From positions 28,502,501 through 28,566,500 of the forward strand of contig NC_080577.1 of assembly GCF_029962835.1 (NCBI RefSeq): 64,000 bases of DNA, given 5' to 3'. Both the position numbers and the translations under genes were made by a program. The stretch is from Magnolia sinica. Taxonomy: Eukaryota; Streptophyta; Magnoliopsida; Magnoliales; Magnoliaceae. The notes under the pieces were generated by a model. That model did not search any database, was not told the DNA's origin, and worked only from the letters and a program-made list of their open reading frames with translations. This document shows positions 11,697 through 22,291 of the stretch, one piece after another. Positions within the stretch are counted from its first letter, which is position 1. Every line of letters begins with the position of its first letter.

Positions 11697-12863
11697 ATTT
11701 CATTATATCCAACGCAAATCTCATGGTCTACCATACAAGCAATCAACATCAGACCAAGGGAAGCTGATTCAGTGGACCAGGGAAACCACTGAGGTTGGTA
11801 GATCCTTGATGTGGTGGAATGTAATTAAACTAACCAACTTGCTAGAAAGCATCCATGGTCTTTTTCACAAGTTGTTCAGTACTCCGTCATAAGGAAACAC
11901 TGAGGATTGAACACCCTCCCATTAAAAACTTCACAGGGCCCACTGTAATGTTTATTTACCATCTAACTTATTCATAAGGTCACATAAACCAGATGAAATG
12001 ACAAACAAATATCAGCTTGATCCAAAACTTTTGTGGCCCATTAATGGTATGATCCACCAGAGAATTAGATCTACTTCATTTTTGGGCTCATGTCTTAATA
12101 TGATCCTGTAAAATTGATGGATGGTAAGGATCGCACCTAATCCACTCCTGTCCTGTAGTTGCATCAATATAAACACATCGAATTAAATAATGGGACCCAC
12201 CATAGACCCTAAAAAATAATAATGCTGTGGACGTATTACACCAATTGGATTATGGGTGGACAACTAATGAACGGTTGAGATGGGAAATAGTCAATGTCCA
12301 AGTTCAACAAATACATGTCCATTAATAAGAAGCGTCCTCTAATCGATCCAATCTACAAAGGGTCCCACAAATTGAAACGTTTTGATTTGAGATAACAACT
12401 ATCTAGCAATTCCTCTTTGCGAGTTGAGTTTTACTTTCAATGGTGGGCCATCCACAGTTAGGCTGCTACCAGATGGATGATCCAGATCCACCTTTAATAG
12501 TCAGGGCTATCTGATCAATGTGATTTTTGGGCCAATGGTGTTGACGGGGCATCAGTTTCAAAAGTATCGATTGGGTGGTTAGGAACATCTGGTCCGTTAA
12601 TTTTAGACCATGATCATCAATTGGACGGTAGAGATGGACGTCTACACATTTTTCAGTGCATGTGTTTGCTACGTGCCACTCTTGCTAATACAAAACCTCA
12701 TCTGGTAAAGAAAGGATTGGTGTTAGAGAGAAATTAAGCAGGGCAATCCACGCACAATGTGTGCATGTGAATCTGTGATCCTGACCATTCAACTGATGGG
12801 GCCTACCATTTATGGGCTGGACCCAATATCTTACAGACTGAAACGATCCAAACCATCCTATGT
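11697..12863. other. Intergenic, nothing recognised
   Basis: AT-rich DNA with isolated GTGGGCC motifs. No coding region, RNA gene or clear repeat was seen. Confidence 0.5.
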
Positions 12864-12990
12864 AGAGTTGTCAACCAGCCGAGTTTGGGCTGGGCGTAGC
12901 ATTGTCGATGTCCAAACAGCGAATTAAAATCTAGGCCGGACCCCAGCCTGGGCCCATGTGAGCCTAAACAAACAGGCCCAAGCCCTTTCA
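12864..12990 (+). mobile_element. hAT-type MITE fragment
   Basis: It begins AGAGTTGTCAACCAGCCGAG and contains GGGCTGGGC and CCCAGCCTGGGCCCA blocks like the 10463-11696 family, but no second terminus is visible. It lies directly next to the 13003-13531 MITE. Confidence 0.5.
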
Positions 12991-13002
12991 GTGATTAATG
13001 TG

Positions 13003-13531
13003 GAGCTGTACACGAACCGAGTTAACTCGGTTAACTCACTCAACTCAACGCAACTCGAAAAGGCTCAATTCGACTCAGTTCGAAACTGAGTTCAAGCCAA
13101 GTCAAGCTGATTTTTGGAGTTCGAGCTTGACCAAGTTTTGATATTGATGTTGCTCATCAAGTGTTTGATGAAATGACTCAACCAAGTGTTGTTTTGGGTG
13201 GATATATTCTCCGTGGGATCGGCCGGTGGTGAGGAAGGTATGAATATGAAACAAATCACTACCAAAAAAACAAACATTACGTGATAAAACTAACCTTGGA
13301 TACTGAGTGTTTGATGAAATAACTGTCGACTGCTGCTGTTGTTTTGCAAACTGTGAGAAATTGAAAGTGCACCTCATATGTTTGAGAAAATGCCGCACAG
13401 CTCAAACTCGGCTCAAACTGGCCCAAGCTGCTGACCGAATCAAGCCGAGCCGAGTTAAAGCTAGGGTCACCTAGTGGCCAAGCCAAGTCGAGCTGTGCCA
13501 AGCTCAACTCAGTTCGACTCATGTACAGCTC
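13003..13531. mobile_element. 529-bp nonautonomous hAT MITE with 8-bp target duplication
   Basis: The termini GAGCTGTAC and GTACAGCTC are perfect inverted repeats. Inside both ends lie degenerate GAGTTnnACTCGG-type blocks. Flanking 8-mers TTAATGTG (12995-13002) and TAAATGTG (13532-13539) differ at one base, as expected for an aged hAT target-site duplication. The central part holds two related GTGTTTGATGAAAT segments (about 13158 and 13307) and no transposase. Confidence 0.85.
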
Positions 13532-13539
13532 TAAATGTG

Positions 13540-13769
13540 GTTGGCTGGCCACATGAACCCCTTTGATATGTTGCCAGCGGATTGTAGGGTTTCATCCAAA
13601 TTCAATGGAAAAGGGTCCAATACCTAAGGGTGAGGATCATCCAATCTGGGAGCATCCCTTGAACAAAAAAAAAAGAAAAGAATGCCCATCAATGAACGGG
13701 TGAACCATGTGCATAGGCAAATTATGCATTTGATGGTGAGCAGGACTATTAATTCATGACCAACGTGTT
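13540..13769. other. Short intergenic spacer
   Basis: No feature was seen. It lies between the hAT MITE and the duplicated block that follows. Confidence 0.5.
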
Positions 13770-14110
13770 ATCCCTGACATGGTGTCATTTCATTGGCTTG
13801 CAAAAGCTGTTAGAAAAACAACTTTATGCAACCATTATGTGGATCGCACTATAGAAAAATTGACCACCACCCAAAAAATATATAGAGAGAGTTTTTGGGC
13901 CACCTATGCAACCACTAGTGAAATTAGTGCACTCACCTTTTGTGGGTTCCCTGATGCTTGGAATCATCTTATTTTGAAGCTAAACCTATTTTACAATAGG
14001 CTCTGAATAATGATTTTCTTACCTTCTACACTTTTATGTCATATTTTAATATTAGAGACAATTTACATCATTGCACTCGCCATCCTGTGAATACACAGGA
14101 GAGAAATTCT
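13770..14110. repeat. Direct repeat block, copy 1
   Basis: About 340 bp, repeated at 14480-14815 in the same orientation. Shared landmarks are TTTTTGGGCCACCTATGCAA, TTTTGTGGG, a CTTATTTTGA block and CATTGCACTC, followed by AATTCTAAGAATcc. Divergence is moderate, with indels. Stops occur in all frames, so it is probably a noncoding repeat. Confidence 0.75.
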
Positions 14111-14479
14111 AAGAATATCAGGAGTATAATTCATCAATAGTAATATCAGATAATGGATTTGATCATCTTGTGCATATGGGAGTGTGTTGCTTATGATTTG
14201 AGCGTGCAAATTAAAACCATCTTAGATAAAAAATAATAATAATAATAACATGGAAATAGGAACACATCTCAGATAAAATTAAAATTAAAATTAAAAATAA
14301 ATAAATAAAACAAATAAATTGAAACCGAGTAGAAATTATTCTGAATTAAAGGGTCTATGCATGTTTTTCTTAGGGGTCGCACTCATCCAAAATCTTGAAT
14401 TTTGGACTATTAGAAATTGAAATCCTGGGGTGGTTCAAAATCCAGAATTTTCACCCATTCACACCTTTTGATATTTTCA

Positions 14480-14815
14480 CTTGTATTTGCACCATAATGA
14501 TGAGATGCTAAAAAGTAAAGCTATACAATATGATTATGTCGGCTATACCATAGAGAAATTTGCCTCTCAAAAGAAATATGGGATTTTTGGGCCACCTATG
14601 CAATCTCTTATGAAATTATTACGCTTACGTTTTGTGGGCTACCTAACGCTTAGAATTGCCTTATTTTGAGGCCAAACCTATCTTACAATGGGCTTAATAT
14701 AATGATTTTCTTAAATGGTATGCTCATATGTCAAATTTTAGTATTGGAGATAATTTACCTCATTGCACTCATCATCCTGCGAATATACACAAAAGAATTC
14801 TAAGAATCCCCAAAC
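14480..14815. repeat. Direct repeat block, copy 2
   Basis: Second copy of the 13770-14110 block, same orientation, about 710 bp downstream. The segment between the copies is AT-rich with A-rich simple sequence near 14235-14310. The family is unidentified. Confidence 0.75.
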
Positions 14816-15464
14816 TCAAAATCTAGGTTGTCAGACACAAATTCTGAATTCCAGGATTTTCAAAATCCAAGTTGCCAAACACAACCGAATATCTAAGATT
14901 TGAAATCTAAGTTTCCAAATCCATGCTCCCAGACGACCCCTTAGGCTACTAGTACGGTGCATGTGAGGCCCATGTGTAGTTGCCAGATTGTTGTTTCAGT
15001 GGGCCAACAGTCAATGGGCAGATGCTCCAAACATCTCCCACATAGAAAGATCCTAACCTTTCAATCTTTGACATTTTTTTCCCATTGAATGTGAAACATT
15101 GTTGTACTTCTTTCTTTCTACCTGTGGGTTACCAATTGAAGGGTATTTTCTTCCCTTTTTGGGATACCCATCCACATTGCAGCCCTAATGGAGACCGTTT
15201 GATTAAACAGTTCGGATCGCCAAACCATAAGCCCCACATCTAAGGAGTTGGGAGCATCTGCACACATGTTGAGGCTTAGGCTCCTATAATCCCCCTAAAC
15301 AAATAAATCATTAATACAAGAAAGACATAATTTTGAAGGGAATTTATCGCCAACAAGTATGGGTGTAATGAGGGTGGGTGGTGCACTAGGGACTCCTCCA
15401 GTAAAGAGCTTCAGCAATCTGAAAGGGGGTTATGGCCGAGAAGGTGAAGTCCTTTGAAGGGATC
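14816..15464. other. Intergenic, nothing recognised
   Basis: No supported ORF or repeat. The LINE fragment that follows may extend a little to the left of 15465. Confidence 0.5.
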
Positions 15465-16370
15465 AGTTTCTCTCTGGTAATGGGGAGAGAATTTGGTTTG
15501 GAAAGATGTTTGGATTGGTGATGGCTATTTCCAAGATCTATTTTGGAGGATTGCTCGCTTGTCTTCATTCCGCAATATTCCAGTTTCACAATGCTACTCT
15601 TATTGTGGAGTCTATGTGTGGTCTCTCGCATGCCATAGATCTCTCAACGATGAAGAAGCGGATGATTTCGTGATGCTATTAGATCAAATCCAACTTTGCC
15701 ACCTAGTTAGTTGGGTTCAGGATAATATGGTTTGGAGGTGAGAATAATCTGGATGCTTTTCCATTCTGTCTTTTTATGATATGCATGAGCCAAGTAGGGA
15801 AGTGTTGGGGTGCAAATGGAATGCGTGTGGTCGTAAAGAGCTCCATCAATGATTGCAACTTTCAGTTGGTTAGTCAGAAGGGAGAGAGTGTTGACGGCAG
15901 ATAGCCTTCAGAAATGCTCAATGATGATTTCTAATATCTATCTTATGTGTATGGCAAATGCCAAAGCAGTGAAACATCTCTTCATCCACTGTCCGTTTGT
16001 GGATCAGCTGTGGTTTCGTTTCCTTAGGAGTTTTCACAACTCAGAGACCATACCAAATTCTGGTGGAGATCTTATGGCATGGCATGGACCTTCGGAATTA
16101 GGATAAGGCTCTGTGGAGGCTATGTCTGTTGGTTGTCCTCTGGCCTTTATGGGAATAAAGGAATGGGAGATGTTTTTGTACAGTTAGCAATAGTGTTGAT
16201 AAGGTTTCGATGAGGGCAATGGGTTTTGTTGTGGAGTGAGCATCTTGTAAAAGTGGGTCGAGGGATTTTTATTTATTTTTTACCTTTTTTAGTTTGAAAT
16301 TCAGCACCATCTCAGTGCTTCTCTTAATAAAATCATCTTATCTTTCAAAAAATAATAATAATCATAATCA
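15465..16370 (+). mobile_element. 5'-truncated LINE remnant
   Basis: Translation begins GNGERIWFGKDVWIGDGYF, the conserved segment after RT in plant LINEs. LNDEEADDFVMLLDQI and DNMVWR follow, then in another frame a zf-RVT knuckle (CMANAKAVKHLFIHC, about 15950-16006) and LWFRFL. The 3' end has the LINE-typical CACCATCTCAGTGCTTCTC and TTAATAAAATC before an A-rich tail with AAT/CAT interruptions (16348-16370). No RT domain is present, so this is a 5'-truncated insertion. Frameshifts and stops make it a pseudogene. Confidence 0.85.
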
Positions 16371-16639
16371 TAAAATGTTTAAAAAGATTAACAGTCATGT
16401 CTAGGAGATTCATCAACAAGCATTCACGTCAACAATGGAATGAAACAGAACCGGAAACTGTTAAGACCATAAATCTGAAAAAACAAAATTGCATTCCGTC
16501 AAGCAGCAATGGAGAGAAACAGACTTAGAAACGTTTCAAGGACGACTTGCACTCCTTTGAACTCAAAACCTCAACATTGTAAATTTCAGATCCTAAATCC
16601 ACGGATTGAGTTGTTAACTGTTAAGACAGTTGTCCTAAT
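16371..16639. other. Short intergenic stretch
   Basis: AT-rich sequence. Nothing recognised. Confidence 0.5.
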
Positions 16640-16962
16640 ATTCTGAAGATGGTAATTTTGTTCGCTTCTTCTCGCATGATATTGATGGTATGATATCAAG
16701 ATTCAAGACCAACATGTTGATATCCAAAATGGTTCCTGGCATCAAGCAGCATAAGATGAAACTGTTCTGGGCTGACAACCATTCTGTTTGGGTAAAGTGG
16801 GCCATTTATTCAAGGGACAAGGTTTGGGGCAGGCAGAGGAAACCATATCTGATTCTGCGGATAGAGAAGATGCCGTTGGAGACTTCCAATCCCTCTCTAT
16901 ATTACCTAGTTTTGAACAAAGAAGCAATGGTCAGAGAATGCTAATGCATTGGTGGGGATGGG
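16640..16962 (+). pseudogene. Possible left part of a LINE fragment
   Basis: An open stretch to 16944 includes HSVWVKWAIYSRDKVWG, loosely like the LWVKW segment of LINE ORF2. It lies on the same strand and immediately upstream of a clearer LINE piece (17285-17575), from which it is separated by an inserted MITE. The link is suggestive only; it could be unrelated sequence. Confidence 0.35.
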
Positions 16963-17257
16963 CTAGGGCTGCAATTTGGGTTCAGGTCAATCGGGTACAC
17001 CTGAGTCGTGTCAGGTTGGGTTGGGCTGTCCAGGTCCTCGGGTCGAACTTGGGTGGGAAAACGCCAACCCGAGTTCAAATTGGGGTGGGTTTGGGTTAAG
17101 AGAATCTTGGTCAGGTTGGGTCAGGTAGGGAATAATCGCATGTATCTGGGTCTGGTTGGGTCAAGTATAGAGGGATTCAGGTTGAATCAGGTTGCAGGTT
17201 GGGTTGGGCTCGGGTTGACCCTCAACCCAACCCAACCTGCCCGAGTTGCACCCCTAG
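16963..17257. mobile_element. 295-bp hAT-like MITE, G-rich arm and C-rich arm
   Basis: Terminal inverted repeats CTAGGGCTGCAA (16963-16974) and TTGCACCCCTAG (17246-17257) match at 11 of 12 positions. The interior is dominated by GGTTGGGT repeats in the left arm and CCAACCC repeats at the right end, with G-quadruplex-like runs. No transposase. No convincing 8-bp target duplication was found, so superfamily assignment rests on the termini. Confidence 0.7.
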
Positions 17258-17284
17258 GGAGCACTGTGGTGTGGAATCCTTGCC

Positions 17285-17575
17285 TCCAAGGCCAGGATGG
17301 GGGACTTCACTGCCCTGTTGGAGCCTCCTTATGCAGATAATTCAGACCTCTTGAATGAGGAATGTAAGCCTTGGAAGTGGTCCTCCAGCAGAATCTTCTC
17401 ATCCAAATCGACGATAGCTAAATTATGAGTATGTCACCCTTGTGCTCTTCCGTGGAAAGTTCCCATCCCTCCCAGAGTGCAGGCCTTTGTGCGGATTGCC
17501 ACTGTAAACAAAATGCTTTACAGTGGAATAATTTAAAGAAAGCTTTGCTAAGCCCACATGTTTGTACAGTGCATC
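17285..17575 (+). pseudogene. LINE ORF2 fragment (connection/zf-RVT entry)
   Basis: One frame reads GDFTALLEPPYADN, then KPWKWSSSRIFSSKS, a stop, and PWKVPIPPRVQAFVRIATVNK. This is the standard order between RT and zinc knuckle in plant LINEs. It stops abruptly where LTR-retrotransposon-like sequence begins, and similar LINE sequence resumes at about 21130. Confidence 0.8.
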
Positions 17576-17670
17576 CCATGCACACGCCACCACGTGTCCC
17601 TACGTTACAGGTGCAATATCCAAACAGTCCATCAGGTGAGTTTGATCGTGTAGATGTTATTTCATGTTTA

Positions 17671-18030
17671 GAACAGAATTTCTTTTTTTATTAGCTTTGA
17701 TTATGTTAGCTCTTGTTCCAAACTGGGCCTCATTAGGATGCTCTAGCTTAAGGGGTTGATAGTTGTATAAGGGCCATTAGGCCCAAATCCATGTGATAAG
17801 GCCATCATGCCCATTCACAAGTCCATGTAACAAGGCCCATAGAGCCCATTTATGTTTTTACTATTACAAATAAGAGTAGAGGGCTAGGGTTTCAACACAC
17901 TCTAAGCATCTCATATTCTTGCCATCTCTCCCCTCTCTCTCTCTCTCTCATTGTTTTTCTCTTTCATCCTTCTTCTTCTCATTGCAGCTTTTCATGGGCC
18001 CTCAAGATTAGCATCATGTAAACGTTTAAC
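17671..18030 (+). repeat. LTR-retrotransposon 3'-end-like direct repeat, copy 1
   Basis: It shares with 20795-21095 the blocks TTTGATTATGTTAG, GGGCCTC(A/G)TTnGGATGC, ATTCACAAGTCCATGTAA and CATGGGCCCTCAAGATTAGC. This copy has lost the AGTATTGAAA segment and gained a (CT)n run near 17930-17950. It ends in AACA. Confidence 0.7.
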
Positions 18031-18398
18031 ATGATATTTGATGGGGACATCTCGTGCACACGCGCACGCATGTCACCCCACCTATACACGTACGTGTGGA
18101 GTAGGAGGGCCCCACCGTCGATCTGGCTCGATGACGACGTCCAGGGAGGGCATCCTAGCTAGAAGACGAAGTTTGGTTCAAAAGAGTCGGCCCGATAGTC
18201 AAGAAAAACCCATCATGGGATCTCATGATCGTCGCCCACTAGTCGGATTGATTTCATATTTTATGTTTTGTTTATTGTTATTATTTAGATCATCATGAAC
18301 GTTTTGAATTTCTTTGTTTGGTTTTTATTTTAGTTTACTTCATTGCCAAGTAAGAGGTTGCGCACATGGCGCGAGTTTAAGGGTATAGGATTTTCCCT

Positions 18399-18406
18399 AT
18401 AAATAG
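18399..18406 (+). promoter_or_regulatory. TATA box of LTR-like sequence
   Basis: TATAAATA preceded by CCC and followed by GGCACCCC, a typical plant LTR promoter context. An AATAAA-like signal sits about 37 bp downstream. Confidence 0.5.
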
Positions 18407-18496
18407 GCACCCCTTTTAGTTCTTTTGATTAAATGAATATGAATAAAAATTCCTGTGTGGTTTTTCTGCTCTCTGAGTTTCTGAGTTATAGAAAAA

Positions 18497-18597
18497 TTAA
18501 AGTGGGTGCGAAGCCCTCCCTTTCCAAAGGGTTGAGATTAAAGTGGGTGCGAAGCCCTCTCTTTTCGAAGGTTTAACTACCGTGGTGCGAAGCCATG
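18497..18597. repeat. 41-bp tandem repeat, about 2.4 units
   Basis: Units start TTAAAGTGGGTGCGAAGCCC at 18497 and 18538. A partial third unit (GGTGCGAAGCC) lies near 18583-18597. The units differ at a few positions. Confidence 0.85.
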
Positions 18598-18770
18598 TTT
18601 ATCCCAATCCGTCCCTCCATCTTATTTATTCCATCCCACAACCATATTCGCGCCAAATACATTTGTTTTGCAGTTATTCATCCCTCTACAGCCAGTTTTC
18701 AAAATCTGGCCCTAGAGGAAAGCTGAAACTTCAACGGAGCACCACGCCCAGACTGTAGCTCGGATCGACG

Positions 18771-20287
18771 TGAGATTTGGAGGTTTTGCAGCGCAAGCCT
18801 GGCCGACTAGGGCCAAGAAGCCGATTTGGGAAGGCGGGTCTTCATCGCACGTGCGGCCAACCCACCTGCACACGTGCGTCAACCCCAGGGCACCGTCTGC
18901 ATGCGGGGACTATTTCTAGGACAGGTTTTTCTCTTGTTTTCCTCTCTTCATCCCTAATTTTATAAACTCTAACCCTAGATTGCCCTAAATCTCCAATTTT
19001 TATCTCTTTTCTCACCCTAGGCTTCCTTGATTTGAAATTGGTGAATTCCTTGGATTAGGGATTGATTGTCATGCATGTGTGGATGATTTCTATTTCCCTT
19101 TGAGTATTGTTTGATTCATAATTTTTATTGATCCAACCCTAACATGTGTAGGCCTGGACCCACATAGATTCCCCTTAATTAAATATTTGGACTTTTGTGT
19201 GGGATGTGGAATTTGTATAATTGTTTCTGAATTGGTATGATCCAAGCCTGAATTCTTGCATCTCATATTTAAATTTCATGTCCTGCCTCAATTTTAGAGC
19301 CTAAATGCTCTAGGATTTCTTCTTCTTCTTCTTCTTCTAAGGTTTATTCTTTTTTTCTCTTTTCTTCTTTTCCCTTCACTTTTTTTCTTATTCTTCTGTT
19401 CTTTTTTTAAGATTTTTTTTTTTTAAAGGATTTGCTGATTTTCGTGTTACCTTAGCTAGGGTTTGCTAAAAATTTTCTGTTGAAGCAGATTTTTTTGTTG
19501 CCTTGACTAGTGTCTGTTGGATTTCTCCTGTTGAAGCAGATTTTTTTGTTACTTTGGATATGGTTTACTAATTTCTTCTATTAAGGCAGGTTTTTGCATA
19601 TTTTTGTGTTTCCTTTCCTAATTCTCAATGGTTCCATTTTTTCCTTCAATTTTCTTTTCCTTCTTCTTTCTCATAACTCTATAAGTTTTATTTTTCTAAT
19701 CTTTCTTAACAAGTAGTATTTCTCTTCCTTATCTTCCTAATCTTCTTTTCTTTCTTTACCCCTTCCCTATTTCCTTCCCGACACAGCTTCTTATCAACCT
19801 TTTTTCCCCTCACCCGTCATTCTTCAACAAGTGGCAGTTCCCTTCTTTCCATGCACAACAATAGCTTCTTATTAACCCTTTTACCTTCACCCTTCATTCT
19901 TCTTTTTCTTTCTTTCTTTTTTTAGAGTCATGAAGCCGTTTTTTCACGAACTCGTTGTGATTTGTGAGAAGGGAATGGCTTGTGGTTGGATTGTTTTTAG
20001 GATTTTACATCATGTGTTGTTGCATTTGAAGCCTCTTTGATATGCAGTTGAAGCCCTTGCTGATTTTTCTGTTGTCCACTTGAAGATGTTGCTAAAAATT
20101 CTTATTCTATTCTTTTTTTTCTTTTTGCTGAATGGTTGGAGGTATTGTTGGACATCCAGGTTCAAGGTGTTTGACTGGATTGTTTCTTATTGTGGCGTTT
20201 GCTCGCCTCTTCTCCACCAACTCTTTCGATGACTTAGCAACTTTTTCATTTCAGACTCTCCTTGCCAAGATGTGTGATGTGACCAGC
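18771..20287. other. T/C-rich noncoding stretch
   Basis: Strongly pyrimidine-rich on + (for example CTT repeats at about 19320-19340 and many TTCTTTC runs). Between about 19430 and 19600 an imperfect 60-70 bp unit repeats around TGTTGAAGCAGATTTTTTTG. No protein family was recognised. It could be retrotransposon leader sequence or decayed intron-like DNA. Confidence 0.5.
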
Positions 20288-20570
20288 ATTTATACTGGGT
20301 AGTTGGCCCGGACCCCCTTATGTACCGGACAGTTGGTTCAGGCTATTTGGCCTAGGTGGTTGTCCCAGATTTGGCGTAGACTTTTGATTGTACTAGTCTT
20401 ATTTACTCCGAGCAGTTGGCTCAAACTCGTTGTTTATATTGGACTATTGATCCATTCTTATTTGTACCGGATAGTTGTCCGAACTTATGATTGTGTTGGG
20501 GAGTTGGCCCAGCCTTGGTTAAGCTAGATAGTTGATCCAGACTCGTTTGTGCCAAATGGTTGTTCCAGTG
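20288..20570. repeat. Degenerate about 30-bp minisatellite
   Basis: About eight units share a core like TACCGGATAGTTGGCCCAG followed by ACTnnTnTTG. Unit lengths vary (26-45 bp) and divergence is high. An open frame runs through part of it (20303-20527), but the translation has no family resemblance. Confidence 0.75.
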
Positions 20571-20794
20571 GCTCACATCACTAAAGTTGTAGGAGTGTCT
20601 ATTCGCCTGAAGTTATTGGTCAACTCATTGCCTCCACTTCTCATCCGCATGCTCGCCTCTCATCACAGCTAGCACTACTCTCCGCACCCACACTACTTTT
20701 TTATTTTATTTTTTCTATTTTTAAGAACTTTTTTATGTGCCTCCCCAAACTCAAGTTCTTCTTCTCAAAGCAACTTTAGTTTGATGGATGATAT
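20571..20794. other. Short intergenic stretch
   Basis: CT-rich sequence without a recognised feature. Confidence 0.45.
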
Positions 20795-21095
20795 TAGAGA
20801 AGAATTTCTTTCTTTCTTAGGTTTGATTATGTTAGTAGCCCTTATTCCAAGTTGGGCCTCGTTGGGATGCTTCCTAGGCTTAAGGGGGAGTATTGAAAGG
20901 TTAATAGTTGAATAAGGCCCATTCACAAGTCCATGTAATAAGGCCCATGGGGCACATTCACATTTTTACTACTAAACATCACATGTTCTTGCTCTCTCTC
21001 TTAGATTGTTTCTCTCTTCCATCATTCTTCTTCTTCTCATTGTAGCTTCTCATGGGCCCTCAAGATTAGCACCATGTAGCCGTCTAACATTGCAC
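20795..21095 (+). repeat. Copia-like 3' end (pol terminus plus LTR-like), copy 2
   Basis: It contains GGGCCTCGTTGGGATGC and then GGCTTAAGGGGGAGTATTGA. A purine-rich AAGGGGGAG followed by a TGAAAGG start is typical of plant Copia polypurine tract and 3' LTR junctions. It ends CGTCTAACA. It is a direct repeat of 17671-18030. The pair could be two independent fragments of one family or the edges of one element that has lost its internal part. Confidence 0.6.
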
Positions 21096-21129
21096 GAAAG
21101 TAAATCCATCCAATCAGTAGGTGGGCCAC

Positions 21130-21420
21130 CATTTTCGAATCAGATTATCATCTTTTCTCGCATTACTCAGTTGCACAAGGCAGTTTGGGATTATTTTTTG
21201 CAACTATTCAGAATTCAGTTGGTGATTAATAGCTCTGTTTTTTAGGTTATCGCAGGATGGTCAGCTGGTCCATTTTATAACCATGGTAAACTCATTTGGA
21301 AGATTGTTCCCTATGCTATCCTATGAGGACACGGAGAGAGAGATGCTAGAATTATTTAATGCAAAGTGTCGTTTGTGGATTCCATCACACAAAGCAACCC
21401 ATAAACTCCTAGTCTAATGA
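21130..21420 (+). pseudogene. LINE C-terminal fragment
   Basis: The frame reads QLHKAVWDYFLQLFRIQ, then GWSAGPFYNHGKLIWKIVPYAI and GERDARII. This matches the post-zinc-knuckle part of plant LINE polyproteins (VWxYFLxLF, then WExxPxAIxW and ERNxRIF). It is probably the continuation of the LINE at 17285-17575, the two being separated by about 3.5 kb of LTR-type sequence. Confidence 0.75.
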
Positions 21421-21680
21421 ATGGGCGTTACCGCTGCCGGATGTCAATGGAGTTTCTTTCTCTACCCTAAAAAGGTACTGGGAGTATATTGTCTTTGGTT
21501 GACTTCATCTTTGAGTGATCAGCTTCAGTCATCTCGTTCTTGTTTTCTGGTGTTTTTTTAAGGTTTGTCGGTGCTTTTTTAATTCCCGAGCTGGGTGGGA
21601 AGACAAAACGGTCACAACCACCTTTGCTTAAGGCCATTTATATGTTTTTTGGCTCTTAACGAATTTTGTCATCTTTTCAG

Positions 21681-21682
<2 letters not shown>
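21421..21682. other. Spacer after LINE fragment
   Basis: Likely decayed LINE 3' end. No poly(A) tail is recognisable. Confidence 0.4.

Positions 21683-21721
<39 letters not shown>
21683..21721. repeat. (GA)n microsatellite
   Basis: About nineteen uninterrupted GA dinucleotides. Confidence 0.95.
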
Positions 21722-21722
<1 letters not shown>

Positions 21723-22291
21723 AAAATGACACAATCACAGTTCAGCTATATTTCAATTTCATGTTGAAAAGATAAGTTATGAATCACATTCGTAAAGACA
21801 CATCATGCAAGGATGTTTTTACTGCAAACTAGCATAGATTAACCTTATGGTATTTATCTGTTTACCTTAGATCATGGTTTAGTGTGCATTTGGAGGATGG
21901 AGGTACCACAAGTCACAAGCAGAACAGATATTTTGTTGGATGGCTATCCATTCCCCAGTGCATCTGGGGTGGCATGAAAGTGGGAAGTTTTTTGTGCCAA
22001 AGACCATTTATCCATGACTTTTCCGCCCAAAATCAATATCCAGAACATTTCTGGCCAGAACTTAAACATACCCAGATATTGATTTGGGGCATCCAACTTA
22101 TGACCAGAGACTTCTATGTAAATGCATGTATCTCAAAATCAAACAGCCATGAGTAATAACTGATGAAGAAGGTGAGAGTAATTACCGGTTGAATTACAAC
22201 TGATGCCAAAATTTTTCTGGCCAAATGCCGAGCAGATCTCTAATCAGATGGTATAGAAATCAATATAAAGTTTGCATCATGTCTACCCAAC
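21722..22291 (-). other. Downstream flank / probable 3' UTR of the PPR gene
   Basis: No coding family was recognised on either strand. As the immediate 3' side of the minus-strand PPR CDS, its right part should contain the 3' UTR. No unambiguous polyadenylation signal could be chosen. The open frame at 21884-22156 on + has no recognisable product. Confidence 0.45.

Larger units (their letters stand above)
18031..18770 (+). mobile_element. LTR-like remnant with TATA box
   Basis: It starts TGATATTTGATGGGGACA directly after the preceding repeat. It contains a good core promoter (TATAAATA at 18399-18406) about 40 bp upstream of an AATAAAAATTCCTGTGTGG polyadenylation-like block, as in LTR U3-R regions. 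A 41-bp tandem repeat follows. No internal pol sequence is visible, so the family cannot be named. Confidence 0.5.

Noticed and set aside
13092..13552. Minus-strand ORFs inside the 529-bp MITE
   Set aside because: Short frames within a nonautonomous hAT element, with repeat-type composition and no family resemblance.
17671..21095. Calling the whole stretch one complete LTR retrotransposon with the two direct repeats as LTRs
   Set aside because: The repeats include pol-end-like sequence before the LTR start, no matching target duplication was found, and no gag or pol lies between them.
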